DNA of 64,000 nt. Source: Ariolimax columbianus. Lineage: Eukaryota > Mollusca > Gastropoda > Stylommatophora > Arionidae. The DNA lies in NCBI GenBank assembly GCA_036924085.1, contig JAVGWX010000006.1, positions 41,364,246 to 41,428,245 on the forward strand, written 5' to 3'. The first letter of the stretch is position 1. Each line of letters opens with the position of its first letter. Shown here piece after piece: positions 32,963 to 45,289 of this stretch. A model generated the notes under the pieces. It had not been told where the DNA came from, made no database searches, and worked only from the letters and a program-made list of their open reading frames with translations. The position numbers and the translations under genes were made by a program.

Positions 32963-33169
32963 TTTCAGATGAAATCGGTTTTAGTCAAGCTGTAGCTATC
33001 TGGCCAGTCTCATTAATTAGTGCGTCTACACATTAGACACGTGCAACGATACTGACTTACTCTCGTATGTAGTTTTAAAAAAATACTGTATTTAGTTTAA
33101 TCTTTCGTTGGTTCTTAATTACCTAAGTTACATAACAGATCTTTAATTTAAGACTGCTAAAGCAAGAAC

Positions 33170-33628
33170 AATCTGGAACAGCAAAATAAATTGTATCATG
33201 TGTTTGTTGATTTCAAGAAGGCGTTTGAAAGGGTATGGCAAAAAGCGCCACGGACAACCATGAGGAGGTATAAAATCAACGGAAATATTATACAGGTCCT
33301 TGAACACATGTATGACAAGGCGTCCATTACAGTTCTTGTGAATGGGAGGCGCGAGGACTGGTTTCACACATCAGTCGGTATGAGACAGGGGTGTACACTC
33401 TCCCCAAAACTTTCCAACATATTCCTTGAGGGAATTATGAGTGAGGTACTTGACAATCACGTTGGTACTGTCAAGATAGGAGGCCGAACGATTACCAATC
33501 TTAGTTTGGCAAATGACATCGGCGGGTTGGCGGGCACAGAAGCGGAACTCCGGGAATGGGTAAGAAGACTTGATGAAACAGCTCTTGACTATGGTATGGA
33601 GATAAACGCTGGAAAGACACAATCATAG
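33170..33628 (+). pseudogene. RTE/other LINE reverse transcriptase palm fragment
   Basis: An open frame covering FVDFKKAFERVW (motif A), GMRQGCTLSPKLSNIF (motif B), NLSLANDIGGLAG (motif C, with the usual ADD changed to AND) and MEINAGKTQS. Loss of a catalytic aspartate makes it inactive. It is a different family from the LINE that begins at 33663, into or beside which it lies. Confidence 0.85.
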
Positions 33629-33662
33629 ACCAACAACGCCGAGGGCTTCAACAGTAGGATAA

Positions 33663-36600
33663 AAGCCAGGCAGCGAGAGTGCCGGGCCTCATGCCTCGAA
33701 GGGGCCCACCCTTGACTACTGGTGGTCACCCCCCCCCCCCCATGTGTTGTGCAGTCAAGGCACATGGCTATGGAGCAATTTCTATTGACAAAAAACTCAA
33801 GACCCTCAAAATACTACAGTGGAATGCGGAGGGAGTCATTAACAAAAAGCTTTCCCTAACACATCACCTGCATGAAGGTAAGATTGATGTGGGATGTATC
33901 CAGGAAACGCACCTCAACAATAACCATAAATTCTCAATCAGAGGATACCAGACCTTCCGTCTCGATAGAGAAGGTCACAAAGGAGGGGTCCTGATTCTGA
34001 CCCGAAACTGCATACCGAGTAGCGCGGTATCTGTCAATCACACCGGACAAGCAGAAATTGTAGGAGTTGACATAATGGCTCAAATTACGAAGCTCCGCAT
34101 TTTCAATCTGTACGGACCACCAAATAAAGACCTATCGCTTTCGAGTATGGAAGTCAAAGACTCCAACTGCATAGTAGTTGGAGACTTCAACAGCCACTCG
34201 GAGAGATGGGGATACTCGGACACAGACAGCAGAGGTGACGAAGTGGAAGATTGGGAGATAGACACAAATCTCTCCCTAATCAATAGGCCGGAGGATAGCC
34301 CTAGTTTCTATTCTTGAACATGGCATACCACCTCGACTCCAGACTTGGCCTTCTTCACACAGGACATACACCATAAAATAGACCGCCAGGTGCTAAACCA
34401 ATTGGCAGGTAGCGACCACAGGCCGATCAGGCTAGACATTTATGTGGAAATAGGCCCACAGGAAACAAAACCGCTCCCACGTTGGAATTACAAACGAGCC
34501 GACTGGGACAGATTTACAATCCTGACAGATGGGCTGTGTGAAACCATCAACACACGAAACAACAAAATGAAGCCTATGGTGGAGAGCCTAAGCAAGGCAA
34601 TAATGCAAGCCGCCATTGAAACCATCCCAAGAGGGGCTAGGAAAAACTATAAGCCCTATTGGAATGATGAGTTGCAGAAAGCGGAAGATGCAGTCACAAA
34701 TGCTAGGAACATGGCAGAACGAGAACAATCTATAGAAGCAAACATCGCCATCAAAGCCGCCACGGCGAAATACAAATACACTCTAAACCAAACAGCAAGA
34801 GAAAGCTGGAAAAACAAAACTGAAAGCCTCAACCTAGACAAAGAAGGGAACAAACTATGGAAGCTTGTCAGAGCCATGAATGACGAAACCCCTTCAAACA
34901 AACAAATTACCATCAAGCAGGGCGAAAAACTTGCTCACTGGTAAAAAAGCCGCAAACGCTTTTGTCGAACACTATGCCAGAGCAAACCACATCGAGGTCC
35001 CTGCAGATAGTCATACATACATTAGTGAAGAGCAAAAGGGGCACGACAACATCAATACGGCACCTAAAGAGCATATGATGGCCAAATTAACAATGAGTGA
35101 AATGGAAGAGGCCATGAGAACATTAAAGAAAAGGAAATCTCCCGGAAATGACGGGATAACAAACGAAATGCTGATGGGGCTGGGCCAAACAGCGAAGAGG
35201 AAACTGCTATCGGTCCTGAACCAAAGCTGGAAAAGGGGAATTGTACCACAGGCATGGAAAGACGCAATACTGGTACCAGTACCAAAAACAGGAAAGGACA
35301 AAACAGATCCAAATGGATACAGGCCCATAAGCCTACTGAGCTGTGTCGGCAAGCTGATGGAACGGATGATAAACACCAGACTGATGTGGCATCTGGAAGA
35401 AAAACGAATACTAATTCCACAGCAAGCCGGCTTTAGACAGCACAGATCCACTGAGGACCAGGTCATCCTCATAGCCCAGGAGATAGAAGATGCCTACCAG
35501 GCACAGAAACACACAGTAGCTGTTTGGGTGGATCTGGAAAAGGCATTTGACAAAGTCTGGAAAGATGGACTTAGAGTCAAGCTAAGCAGAAGTGATGTTT
35601 GTGGGAAAATGTACAAGTGGATCAACCACTACCTCAAACAAAGAACCGCCAGAGTCCAAGTACAAGGGCAGATGAGCAAAAAGGTGACACTCGAGCAGGG
35701 AGTACCCCAAGGGGGAGTACTGTCACCCACACTCTTCCTGGTATATATAAACGATATTACAGAGAATATACCAAGAAAAGTCCATAGCTCAATGTTTGCA
35801 GACGATCTGGCTATGTGGACCTCTGAAAAGAATCTCACCATAGCAAGAAATCGGATGCAGACGGCCCTAACATCGCTGGAAGAGTGGGCGAACTCATGGC
35901 TGGTCAAAATAAACGAGGAGAAAACCACATGCACAATATTCTCGCTTTCATTAAAACCTCAAAGTACCAAATTAAGTCTAAATGGCAAATTCCTGCAGCC
36001 AAACGACAACCCAACCTATCTGGGAGTCACATTTGATCGACGCATGACATGGAAAAGTCAGATTGAGAGAAACCGAATGAAAGCCAGAGAAAGAATGGCA
36101 ATCATGAGGAAACTTGCTGGCACTAGCTGGGGAGCAGACGAAGGCATACTAAAGAAACTGTACACTGGAAGAGTGAGACCAGCTCTCGAGTATGGCATTG
36201 CGGTATGGACAACAGCAGCGAAGGCGAACTTCGATAAAGTTAACAAACTTCAAAACCAAGCCATGAGAATTATAACAGGTGGCATGAAGTCAACGCCAAT
36301 TGTAGAACTTGAAAAGATTACAAAACTGCAATCCATGACCGATAGAAGAGACTGCAGAGCCCAGCTGCAGTCAGAGAAACTCCGAAGACTGACCGACCAT
36401 CCAATGCACCAGAGACTAAACAATTTGGGAAATGGGAAACTAAAGCGGAGAAACTTTGCAGAAATAGCCAAAGCAAAGATGCACGAAGATCCCATAAACG
36501 CACTAACAACACCAAAACCCATCACTACTGTACGAAAACCTACCTGGAGGCAGTATATATTTCCAGAGGTGGTAGAAAATATACCAGGCATTGCAAACAA

Positions 36601-37497
36601 AAACTGCCAGACTGAAAAAGAAAGGAGAGATACTACCCTAAGCTTCATAACGAAAAGCTACCCAAGCATGGACTGGACCAATGCATACACCGACGGCTCT
36701 GTAACAAACACATCACAGAACGGAGGGGCATGAGCATTCCTGAACCTACCAAATGGCAGAAAAATAACACTGTCATTCGCTACTGGTAAGTACACAAGCA
36801 ATTTCAGAGCGGAGGCAGAGGCACTGAGGGCGGCAGTGAAAGAAATGGTGACACACAGTGAAAATGAGAGCCATATAGTCCTGCTGACAGATGCTCTCGC
36901 CGTAGTCACAGCGCTAAAAAGCCAGAAAAACACTGAGCTTAATGACTTAAGAGCAGCACTCTGCAAACTGTGCCAGCAGTCCGCACCAAAAAGGGTAGTG
37001 GTACAGTGGGTCCCATCACACTGCAACATCCAAGGCAACGAGGAGGCAGACAGACTGGCAAAAGAAGGTGCAAGACTACCACAAACAGATACCAGTATGA
37101 CGTACGAAGAGTCAAAACGGCTTATCAAAGCCAGATACATGACCAAATGGGAAAACGAACATACTGGTTACACCAAAAACGATGCTTATTACCAGTTGAA
37201 CCGAAAGGAGCAGGTCGTTGTCTTTAGACTTCGCACTGGCCACAATAGACTGAGGTACCACCTATTCAACAAATTGAAGATAGGGTGTACCGACGAATGC
37301 CCGTGCGGTACTGGTAAAATGACCGCTGAACATCTGCTGCAGAACTGCCCGACATACGAGGATCAGAGAGAGCAGATGTGGCCATTACCAGTGGAACTGC
37401 AAGACAAGCTCTATGGCAGTGGCGACAGCCTCAGGATGACCGCCGCTTTTTTCGAAAAAATAATGGTTACTGTCTGACTGCGTACGCAGAAGAAGAA
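33663..37497 (+). mobile_element. LINE-1 family second copy (LINE-1b), long
   Basis: Collinear with LINE-1a over the full length. It begins at GCCAGGCAGCGAGAGTGCCG and ends CTGACTGCGTACGCAG followed by (AAG)n at 37486-37500. The 12-nt 3' UTR CTGCGTACGCAG is a perfect palindrome. Confidence 0.93.
33679..37477 (+). pseudogene. Broken LINE ORF: endonuclease, reverse transcriptase, RNase H
   Basis: The protein closely follows LINE-1a, with QETHL, GDFNSH, SDHRPI, DLEKAFD, GVPQGGVLSP, FADDLAMW and WVPSHC all kept. Three lesions break it: an in-frame stop after SPSFYS at 34315-34317, a frameshift near 34925 in the A-rich stretch after the ITIKQGE codons, and a TGA stop at 36731-36733 within the NGGAGAF stretch of RNase H. 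Few other changes separate the copies, so inactivation is recent. Confidence 0.92.
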
Positions 37498-37501
37498 GAA
37501 G

Positions 37502-38320
37502 AAGACCTTAGACAGATACACTTCTGTCAACACAGACATCTCAGAACTTAGAGAGATACACTTCTGTCAACACAGACATCTCAGACCTTAGAGAGATACA
37601 CTTCTGTCAACACAGACATCTCAGACCTTAGAGACATACACTTCTGTCAACACAGACATCTCAGACCTTAGAGAGATACACTTCTGTCCACACAGACATC
37701 TCAGAACTTAGAGAGATACACTTCTGTCAACACAGACATCTCAGAACTTAGAGAGATACACTTCTGTCAACACAGACATCTCAGAACTTAGAGAGAAACA
37801 CTTCTGTCAACACAGACATTTCAGAACTTAGAGAGATACACTTCTGTTAACACAGACATCTCAGACCTTAGAGAGATACACTTCTGTCAACACAGACATC
37901 TCAGAACTTAGAGAGATACACTTCTGTCAACACAGACATCTCAGACCTTAGAGAGATACACTTCTGTCCACACAGACATCTCAGAACTTAGGGAGATACA
38001 CTTCTGTCAACACAGACATCTCAGAACTTAGAGAGATACACTTCTGTCAACAAAGACATCTCAGACCTTAGAGAGATACACTTCTGTCAACACAGACATC
38101 TCAGACCTTAGAGAGATACACTTCTGTCAACACAGACATCTCAGAACTTAGAGAGATACACTTCTGTCAACACAGACATCTCAGACCTTAGAGAGATATA
38201 CTTCTGTCAACACAGACATCTCAGACCTTAGAGAGATACACTTCTGTCAACACAGACATCTCAGACCTTAGACAGATACACTTCTGTCAACACAGACATC
38301 TCAGAACTTACAAATTATAA
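37502..38320. repeat. 60-bp (two-line) satellite, about 14 copies
   Basis: Units of GAGAGATACACTTCTGTCAA, CACAGACATCTCAGA and CCTTA/ACTTA give a 40-bp core period. It starts directly at the AAG tail of LINE-1b. Copies are more than 90% alike by eye, implying recent expansion. Confidence 0.93.
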
Positions 38321-38329
38321 TCGTTAAAT

Positions 38330-38485
38330 GCTATGCGCATTCAGTTTTATTGTATAGAGTTGAAACCTTTACCCTGACAAAGAAGAGAGAAAAGAGTATT
38401 ACGGCCTATTGAAATGTGGGCTTACAGAAGACTTGGACCAGTTTCTTGGAAAGATCGGAAAGCCAATATTGAGATTCTGGAATAA
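38330..38485 (+). pseudogene. LINE-7 relic, left part (interrupted by a satellite)
   Basis: The plus frame reads RPIEMWAYRRLGPVSWKDRK and ANIEILE, the conserved FEMWxYRRxLRISWKD stretch of LINE reverse transcriptases. The continuation is at 40236-40345, beyond the 21-bp satellite. Confidence 0.82.
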
Positions 38486-40225
38486 CTCCAGGTGAAAAAT
38501 ATACAACTCTAGGTGGAACATATACAACTCCAGTTGGAACAGATATAACTCTAGGTGGAACATATACAACTCCAGGTGAAACAGATCAGATACAACTCTG
38601 GGTGGACCATATAAAACTCCAGTTGGAACAGATACAACTCTAGGTGGAACATATACAACTCCAGTTGGAATAGATACAACTCCAGGAACAGATACAACTA
38701 CAGTTGGAACAGATACAACTCTATGTGGAACAGATACAACTACAGTTGGAACAGATACCACTCCAGGTGAAACATATACTACTCTAGGTGGAACATATAC
38801 AACTCCAGTTGGAATAGATACAACTCCAGGAACAGATACAACTACAGTTGGAACAGATACAACTCTATGTGGAACAGATACAACTCTATGTGGAACAGAT
38901 ACAACTACAGTTGGAACAGATACAACTCCAGTTGGAACATATAACTCTCTATTTGGAACAAATACAACTCTAGGAACAGATACAACTACAGGTGGAACAG
39001 ACACAACTACAGGTGAAACATATACTACTCTAGGTGGAACAGATACAACTACAGGTGGAACAGACACAACTCTAGGTGGAACAGATACAACTCTATGTGG
39101 AGCAGATACAACTCCAGGTGGAACAGATACAACTCTATGTGGAACAGATACAACTCTATGTGGAGCAGATACAACTCCAGGTGGAACAGATACAACTCCA
39201 GGTGCAACAGATACAACTTCAGTTGGAGCAGATACAACTACCCGTGGAACAGATACAACTACAGTTGGAACAGACACAACTACAGGTGGAACAGATACAA
39301 CTCCAGTTGGAAAAGATACAATTACAGTTGAAACAGATACAACTCCAGGTGAAACAGATACAACTCAAAATGGAACAGATACAACTCCAGGTGGAACAGA
39401 TACAACTCCAGGTGGAACAGATACAACTCCAGGTGGAACAGATACAACTCCAGGTGGAACAGATGCAACTCCAGGTGAAACAGATGCAAATAAAAATGGA
39501 TCAGATACATCCAGGTGGAACAGATACAACTCCAGGTGGAACAGACACAATTCCACTTGGAACAGATACAACTACAGGAGGAACAGATACAACTCTAGTT
39601 GGAACAGATTAAACTACAGGTGAAACAGATACAACTCAAAATGGAACAGATACAACTCAAGGTAAAACAGACACAACTCAAGGTGGAACAGATACAACTC
39701 AAAATGGAACCGACACAACTCAAAATGGAACAGATACAACTCAAAATGGAACAAATACAACTCCAATTGGAACATATACATCTCCAGGTGGATCAGATAC
39801 AACTCCAGGTGGAATAAATACAACCCCAGTTGGAACAGATACATCTCCAGGTGGATCAGATACAACCCCAGGTGGAACAGATACAACTCAAGGTGGAAGA
39901 GATACAACTCCAGGTGGAACAGATACAACTACAGGTGGAACAGATACAACTCAAGGTGGAACAGATACAACTCAAAATGGAACAGATACAACTCCAGGTG
40001 GAACAAATACAACTCAAGGTGGAACAGATACAACTCAAAATGGAACAGATACAACTCAAGGTCGAACAAATACAACTCAAGGTAGAACAGATACAACTCA
40101 AAATGGAACAGATTCAACTCCAGGTGGAACAAATACAACTCAAGGTGGAACAGATACAACTTAAAATGGAACAGATACAACTCACGGTGGAACAGATACA
40201 ACTCCAGGTGAAACAGACACTTCTG
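38486..40225. repeat. 21-bp satellite
   Basis: About 80 copies of a unit of type GGAACAGATACAACTCCAGG with variants (CTCAAAAT, CTACAGT, CATATA). Because 21 is a multiple of three, all six frames can stay open and give long seven-residue periodic ORFs on both strands; none has a conserved context. Confidence 0.95.
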
Positions 40226-40235
40226 AAGAAAATAA

Positions 40236-40345
40236 AAAGCAGATAAAAAAAATTATTTCGGTCATGTCAAGCCCCATGACAGTCTGCTTAAGATTATTTT
40301 AGATGGCAAAATAGAGGGCAAGAGAAACAAAAGGCAGCACATATA
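40236..40345 (+). pseudogene. LINE-7 relic, right part
   Basis: The plus frame gives NYFGHVKPHDSLLKIILDGK followed by GKRNKRQHIYRWADNI, the segment that normally follows SWKD after about 30-40 residues. It completes the relic begun at 38330. Confidence 0.82.
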
Positions 40346-40480
40346 CAGATGGGCAGACAACATCAGGATGTGTTTATTCAGTCTAGTGTGCCCAGTCCTG
40401 AGGCGAAGAATGATAGTTTGCCCCTGCCGGTCAAGGGTGTAGTTCATCTGGTTGAAAGATGATCTGATCGCCAACAATAA
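40262..40480 (-). pseudogene. LINE relic, small I-like C-terminal fragment
   Basis: The minus frame includes YTLDRQGQTIILRLRTGHTR, resembling the segment before the terminal zinc motif of LINE-1 (VVVFRLRTGHNRLRYH). It overlaps the LINE-7 part on the other strand by position only in its 3' end. Confidence 0.6.
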
Positions 40481-40489
40481 GGTACTCGT

Positions 40490-40780
40490 TCATTGAGGAA
40501 ATTTATAGATTTACATCAAGTGTTATTCTGTCCATTTTTACTATTAATATAAGTGTCGATAGTACAAGTCCCTGTCTTAAACCAGACTTAACAGCAAACC
40601 AATTAGTGAGCAAGTTTGTTGTCCTCACAGAAGATTGGCTATTTGTATTCATTGTTGCTGTATTTTTAAATCGTTGTCATTGCACTACAGTATTTCCTAT
40701 AGGATGTTTCTATCTACTCAGTCTAATGCTTTCTCTTGGTCTACAAAGACGAGGTTCTGCTACTTGCTGCATTCAATATA
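40490..40780 (-). pseudogene. LINE reverse transcriptase palm fragment
   Basis: Minus frames: LVFVDQEKALD (motif A) with a following VDRNIL, and FAVKSGLRQGLVLSTLILI (motif B). Stops are present. The family was not resolved. Confidence 0.75.
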
Positions 40781-40784
40781 CAAA

Positions 40785-41180
40785 GTGTGTTCAAAAAGTA
40801 TCCGAACTTTGGGCCGCAAAAAATATAATTACTCACCTGGAGGTTTGAAAACCCTATCTTCTTCAAGTCACGCTTCTTGGGACTCCACACACTTCCCTCA
40901 ACAGACCTGCCATTCTTGGAAGCATTTCAGAAAGGCCTCTTAGGAATTGGAGTACAGCTGGGTCGTCGCATTTCACATATTGTCTTCTCATGATTCAAAC
41001 CCGGCCCCTTCAGTAGAATTGTGTTTGTTCGAGAACAGCGAACATCAAAAGGAGCCTTGTCGGAAGAATAGGGAGCCTGGCGAACCTAATGAAAGTTGTA
41101 TTTGGCCAAGAATGTCTGAATCAGATACAAGGAATGGATGGGTGCTTTGTCATGATGGCGCAGCCAAGTTTCCGTCGTCG
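40785..41180 (-). pseudogene. mariner transposase relic, C-terminal part with terminal repeat
   Basis: On the minus strand: a stretch like HHDNAPAHS (here HDKAPIHS, catalytic D changed), LIQTFLAKYNF, VRQAPYSSD and CTPIPKRPF. It ends in the terminal inverted repeat at about 40785-40810 containing GTGTGTTCAAAAAGTATC. The 3' half parallels the plus-strand copy at 52970-53458. Confidence 0.8.
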
Positions 41181-42300
41181 AACAGCCTAAACAGGGGCAC
41201 TGAAGGCTGCAGTAGAAGCAATGCTGACACGCGAAAGCAATGCTGACAGGCGAAAGCAATGTTGACAGGCGAAAGCAATGCTGACAGGCGAAAGAAATGC
41301 TGACAAGCGAAAGCAATGAAAGCCAGATAGTCCTGTTTACATATGCCCTGTCCGTGGTTACAGTACTAAAAAGTCAGAAAAATACTGAACTTAATAATTT
41401 AAGAACAGTACTCTGTCAACTATGCCAGCAGTCCGCACCAAAACGAGTAGTGGTACAGTGGGTACCATCCTAATGTAACATCCAAGGCAAGGAGGAGGCA
41501 GACAGACTGGCAAAAGAAGGTGCAAGACTACCACAACCAGATACTAGTGTGACCTACGAAAAGTCCAAAAGGTTTATTAGGGACAGATACATGGCCAAAT
41601 GGGAAACAGAGCATACTGGCTACACAAAAAATGATGCCTATTACCATTTGAACAGAAGAGAGCAGGTCGGGGTCTTCTGACTCCGCACAGGCCACAACAG
41701 ACTGAGCTACTGGGATCAAGATTCTGACCAGCACATGAGCTGCAGTGGTTAGCGCCCATAGCTGACTGCTAGCGTCAGGGCCAGCGAACCATAGCTGCTA
41801 AGACTCTTCTACACCTCCACGCGGTGATCCTGGATAACAGGCTGCAGCAGAGCAGAAGGGATCGAAAAGGGAATGCTAACCCTGTACTCAAAAAATGGTT
41901 GCTGAAGTCGGATGTGTTGGACCGAAAGGTGCAAATATCGCAGCCAAGCTGTAAACTACGACACAACGCATTTCGTTCTCTGGACTACACTCTGCTACTT
42001 ACTCCCTTTCAGGATTTGGTAGTGGGAGATTGAGAGCGAACGAAGAAGAAGAAGAAGAAGTATTCAATAAACTGAAGATAGGTGGCACTGACGAATGCAC
42101 ATGTGGTACAAGGAAAATGACCGCCGAACATCTGCTGCAAAATTGCCCAACATACGAGGACCAGAGAAAGCACATGTAGCCATCACCAGTGTCAACACTA
42201 GACAAGCTCTATGGCAGTGTCGACAGCCTTAGGGTGACAGCTGCTTTCTTTAAACAAATTCAAGTTGACGTCTGACAGCGTACGAAAAAGAAGAAGAAGA
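41181..42300 (+). pseudogene. LINE-1 family relic (RNase H to 3' end), split by SINE-A
   Basis: RNase H text (WVPS then NIQGKEEADRLAKEGARLPQ) runs to RTGHNRLSY at 41708. The frame resumes after the SINE at 42061 with FNKLKIGGTDECTCGTRKMT and HLLQNCPTYEDQRK. The 3' end CTGACAGCGTACG precedes a (GAA)n tail at 42285-42310. Stops occur in both parts. Confidence 0.88.
41707..42060 (+). mobile_element. SINE-A, complete copy inside a LINE-1 relic
   Basis: It starts near TGGGATCAAGATTCTGACCA, contains CTGAAGTCGGATGTGTTGGA, and ends GAGAGCGAACGAAGAAGAAG with a GAA tail. It splits the LINE-1 frame between the codons for LSY and FNK, so it inserted after that LINE copy. Confidence 0.92.
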
Positions 42301-42310
42301 AGAAGACGAA

Positions 42311-42399
42311 GAATAAGAAGTAGAAGAAGAGCCTCACAAAGTTGACAAATAACCACGCAATAAAATTCACGCATGCACCTGACGGTCTCCTATACTTCC
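42311..42399. other. Short spacer with AT microsatellite
   Basis: Unremarkable intron apart from the GAA tail remnants; a (TA)n run follows at 42408-42420. Confidence 0.5.
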
Positions 42400-42790
42400 C
42401 TGCCGACTATATATATATAGTCTTAGTCCACCTGTAATTCTACAGGGACAGATGCCCATGTGCAGGTTCTAGCCCTGGTATGAAGGGGGTGTAGCTGGGA
42501 GAAGGGTTTCCTGCTTAGTGGGCCTGACTTGAGCATCGTAATACTCCGCTGCGTTGGGACAAGCGCTTACGGAGGGTGGTTAGACGATTGCGAGTCCATC
42601 TTAATGAACTCAAACACTAGAGCAAGGTAGACCCGCAGGTTGTTAGGCGCCATCTATGCTTCTCTAAACAAACCGCCTAGCCATGCTGGTGTTATGCCGT
42701 GTCACACAGTTATTCGCCTTTAACGACATGCTCTCTGTGAGACAGTGGTGCTATTCTTGTCTTTGTCAGACACAAAGACCCCGGCATACC
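42400..42790 (-). repeat. Interspersed repeat C, minus copy
   Basis: The reverse complement starts CCGGGGTCTTTGTGTCTGAC and ends with GTAGAATTACAGGTGGACTA, collinear with 30905-31310. Confidence 0.82.
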
Positions 42791-43209
42791 ACTTGGATTT
42801 ATATATAAACACACATTCTCAGATAATACTTAGTGACCCGGTAAGTGTCAACGTTAAGCGGTTATTAACATGAGCGTGACGTCAGTAGTCCAATCAGCAA
42901 GTTATATTTTGTAGCTTTGCCGATAGATTGGAAAGGTCATACAGGTTTGATTATAGCAGCTCAGTATATTTTAAATCTAAATTTGTGACGTGCGGGACAT
43001 GGTATATTAGTGGCCATATTTTTCTGGAGCAACTCAAACGAATTTCTTAGGATGAAAATTAAGACATCTTGTAATCATTTACATGCTATTTAGACGTTGC
43101 CACTTATACAACGATACATAAGTACGGAATGGAGAGACCAGCACAAATAATATTTACGTAGTTTTTTTCCCCTACTTATGCCGTTAAGCGTAAAGAATAC
43201 CAACCAGTT
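42791..43209. other. RET intron, no recognisable feature
   Basis: Intron sequence searched for RET exons; none found. Confidence 0.5.
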
Positions 43210-43560
43210 AATGATAGTATAGGTAAACTTCGCAGAGATGGGCAGACAAAGATCTTTAGACTCAAAACGGGGCATTTCAGACTCAAGGCTCAACTTCATA
43301 GCACGGGTCGTAGAGACACCGCTACATGCGATTATGGAGCATTAAAGCAGACACCAGAACATATTCTGCAAGTCTGCCTCTCTTATGAAAACCAAAGAGA
43401 AGCAGTCTGGACCGGCGGAGGGAATGCGGTAGCGATCGTACTACAAAAGCTGTGGAGGACCAGTGAAGACCTGAAATGAACATTCTTTTTCGCGAACCTC
43501 ACCTGACTAAAAGCATTGCATCAGTATAGCGAAGAAGAAGATTTGTCAACTTGCAATAGA
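43210..43560 (+). pseudogene. LINE-3 family relic, C-terminal zinc motif and 3' end
   Basis: The frame RDGQTKIFRLKTGHFRLKAQ, TCDYGALKQTPEHILQVC and LWRTSEDLK with a stop, then a 3' UTR ending TATAGCGAAGAAGAAGA. It is related to 46850-47385, whose tail is AAT instead of GAA. Confidence 0.85.
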
Positions 43561-43740
43561 TCCCTGGACATAGCGGGCTACAAGGAAACGAGATGGCCAC
43601 ATATTGGCAAAAACAGGAAACTCCAAAGAACAATTGTATAGACCCGGCGGTAAACACACAGTAAAACGAATTGTTAAGAATAATACCAAGGAAATCTGCA
43701 TGAACCTGTGTAACAGATCTAAGTCAACATATTAAGAATT
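43556..43740 (+). pseudogene. LINE-3 family relic, RNase H fragment
   Basis: Shifted frames give GHSGLQGNEMA and HILAKTGNSKEQLYRP, an RNase H signature. It lies downstream of the C-terminal fragment at 43210, i.e. out of order, so it is a separate insertion or a rearrangement. Confidence 0.7.
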
Positions 43741-45289
43741 TTATATAGCAAGTATAGAGGCAAAGGATTAGTAGGGAATAGAAAGTCATGTTTTATTATT
43801 TAGTGTTGTTGGCGGTTCTTGTGGCGTATATATTATATTCACACGACGGAAACCCAAGAACTAAGCAACGAGCTGTGTTTGGATAAAGGCCTGAACACAT
43901 TAGCAAGATTGAAAATACGTCCTCAACATTTGTTACATTTTAAAACTGTCGCACATAAGTCTGCCTACGCATGACACAGCTAGGCAGGAAACTCAAAATC
44001 CAGGAGTCTTTGGAAAGCGTCGGTCCCAGCGATTGACCAATGAGCAACGATGAATTTAGCGCGAATCGTGCAACTAAGCCTTACTTAGGTGGCAGTCAGA
44101 TATGCAGAATATACATTCCAGTTCTATAAGAAGTAGTGAGCAGGTCGCCGACATTCAGTGAGAGACGTTCAGTGAGAGACGTGAGAGACATTCAGTGAGA
44201 GACGTTCAGTGAGAAACCAGAGAGCAGATTCGACAAGACAAGACCAGAAGTCCACGTGTCAGCCGTGGAACATCGGTAATTATGTTATACAAACAATTTA
44301 ATTAAACTCAGAAATATTTGGAGCTAGAAGTGAAACAGACGTCAGTCGTCAAGAAAATCCATCTTCACGAGTTCTGTTTCACAGTTGACAGATTCCTTAC
44401 AGACGTCAAGTAGTTTCAGAAAAAAATGTACTATTACAAAAATGTTCTAGTTCGTTTTCTAGACTTGAGTTAAAGTCGATCAAGAGGAAACCATCTTTGC
44501 GAATTATGTCTCCAGTAGACAAATTCCTTAAAATTGTCAGTCAAGGAACCAGTCTGTATATTTTCACAAGAAGCTGCAATTACAGAAGGTATGAAAAGCA
44601 GCAGTGATAATGAAAGAATTGTTTTTAAAAACCAGTCAGTAGATAACAGAAAAAGGAGAAAGTTATTTGGAACAAAAGATCAAACTATTGGAAGTAGATT
44701 AGACGAGAGAGCCATCTGTGTACTGTTCAATTTTATATAGTTCATGTCGACGCAACAGTCGGTTTAAACGCTCGTCCAATGGTTAAACAGTTTGAATTTT
44801 TAAAACAGCATACGTTATTTAGTGCAGATCTGAAATGCACTTCTGAAAAAAAAAAAAATTTCTTCATTTTTTGAACCGAAAGGCAAATCGATTTCAAGTT
44901 GGGACAAGAATAGCTAGAGAAATCTTGTTTGAGATCCATCCCATCTCAGGAATAAGTAAGCCATCATTTTCAACGCCTTTGAAACTGGGTTTCATCGGTA
45001 CAGTAGTTATAATCTGATTTCCCTGCATCCAGACAGATTAAAGAAGTGAAACTGGAGGTCATCACAAAACTTATAACGCTGGTCGTTGATAACTGCTACT
45101 GCTATTTCATTTCCAATATGTAGGACCACGTGTCTGGAACGGTCACCCTACAACGACTACATTTTAGGGCCGTCTTTTTAGCTTTGCTCATAGTAGAATT
45201 ACGGGCTTTCTATATTCCTTGTCAAGAAATCAAGAACAGGCAACTAAATAATATCTGATACTTACTTACTCCCCTTGTGCAAGCACCAC
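43741..45289. other. RET intron, mostly unrecognised
   Basis: At 44140-44215 the word GAGAGACGTTCAGT is repeated five times. Otherwise I see no repeat, exon or RNA gene. The short plus-strand ORF at 44534 has no family resemblance. Confidence 0.5.

Noticed and set aside
38399..40246. Long ORFs on both strands (VSVPPGVV-like and EQIQLQV-like heptads)
   Set aside because: They are translations of a 21-bp satellite, whose period is a multiple of three; no start context, splice site or family match.
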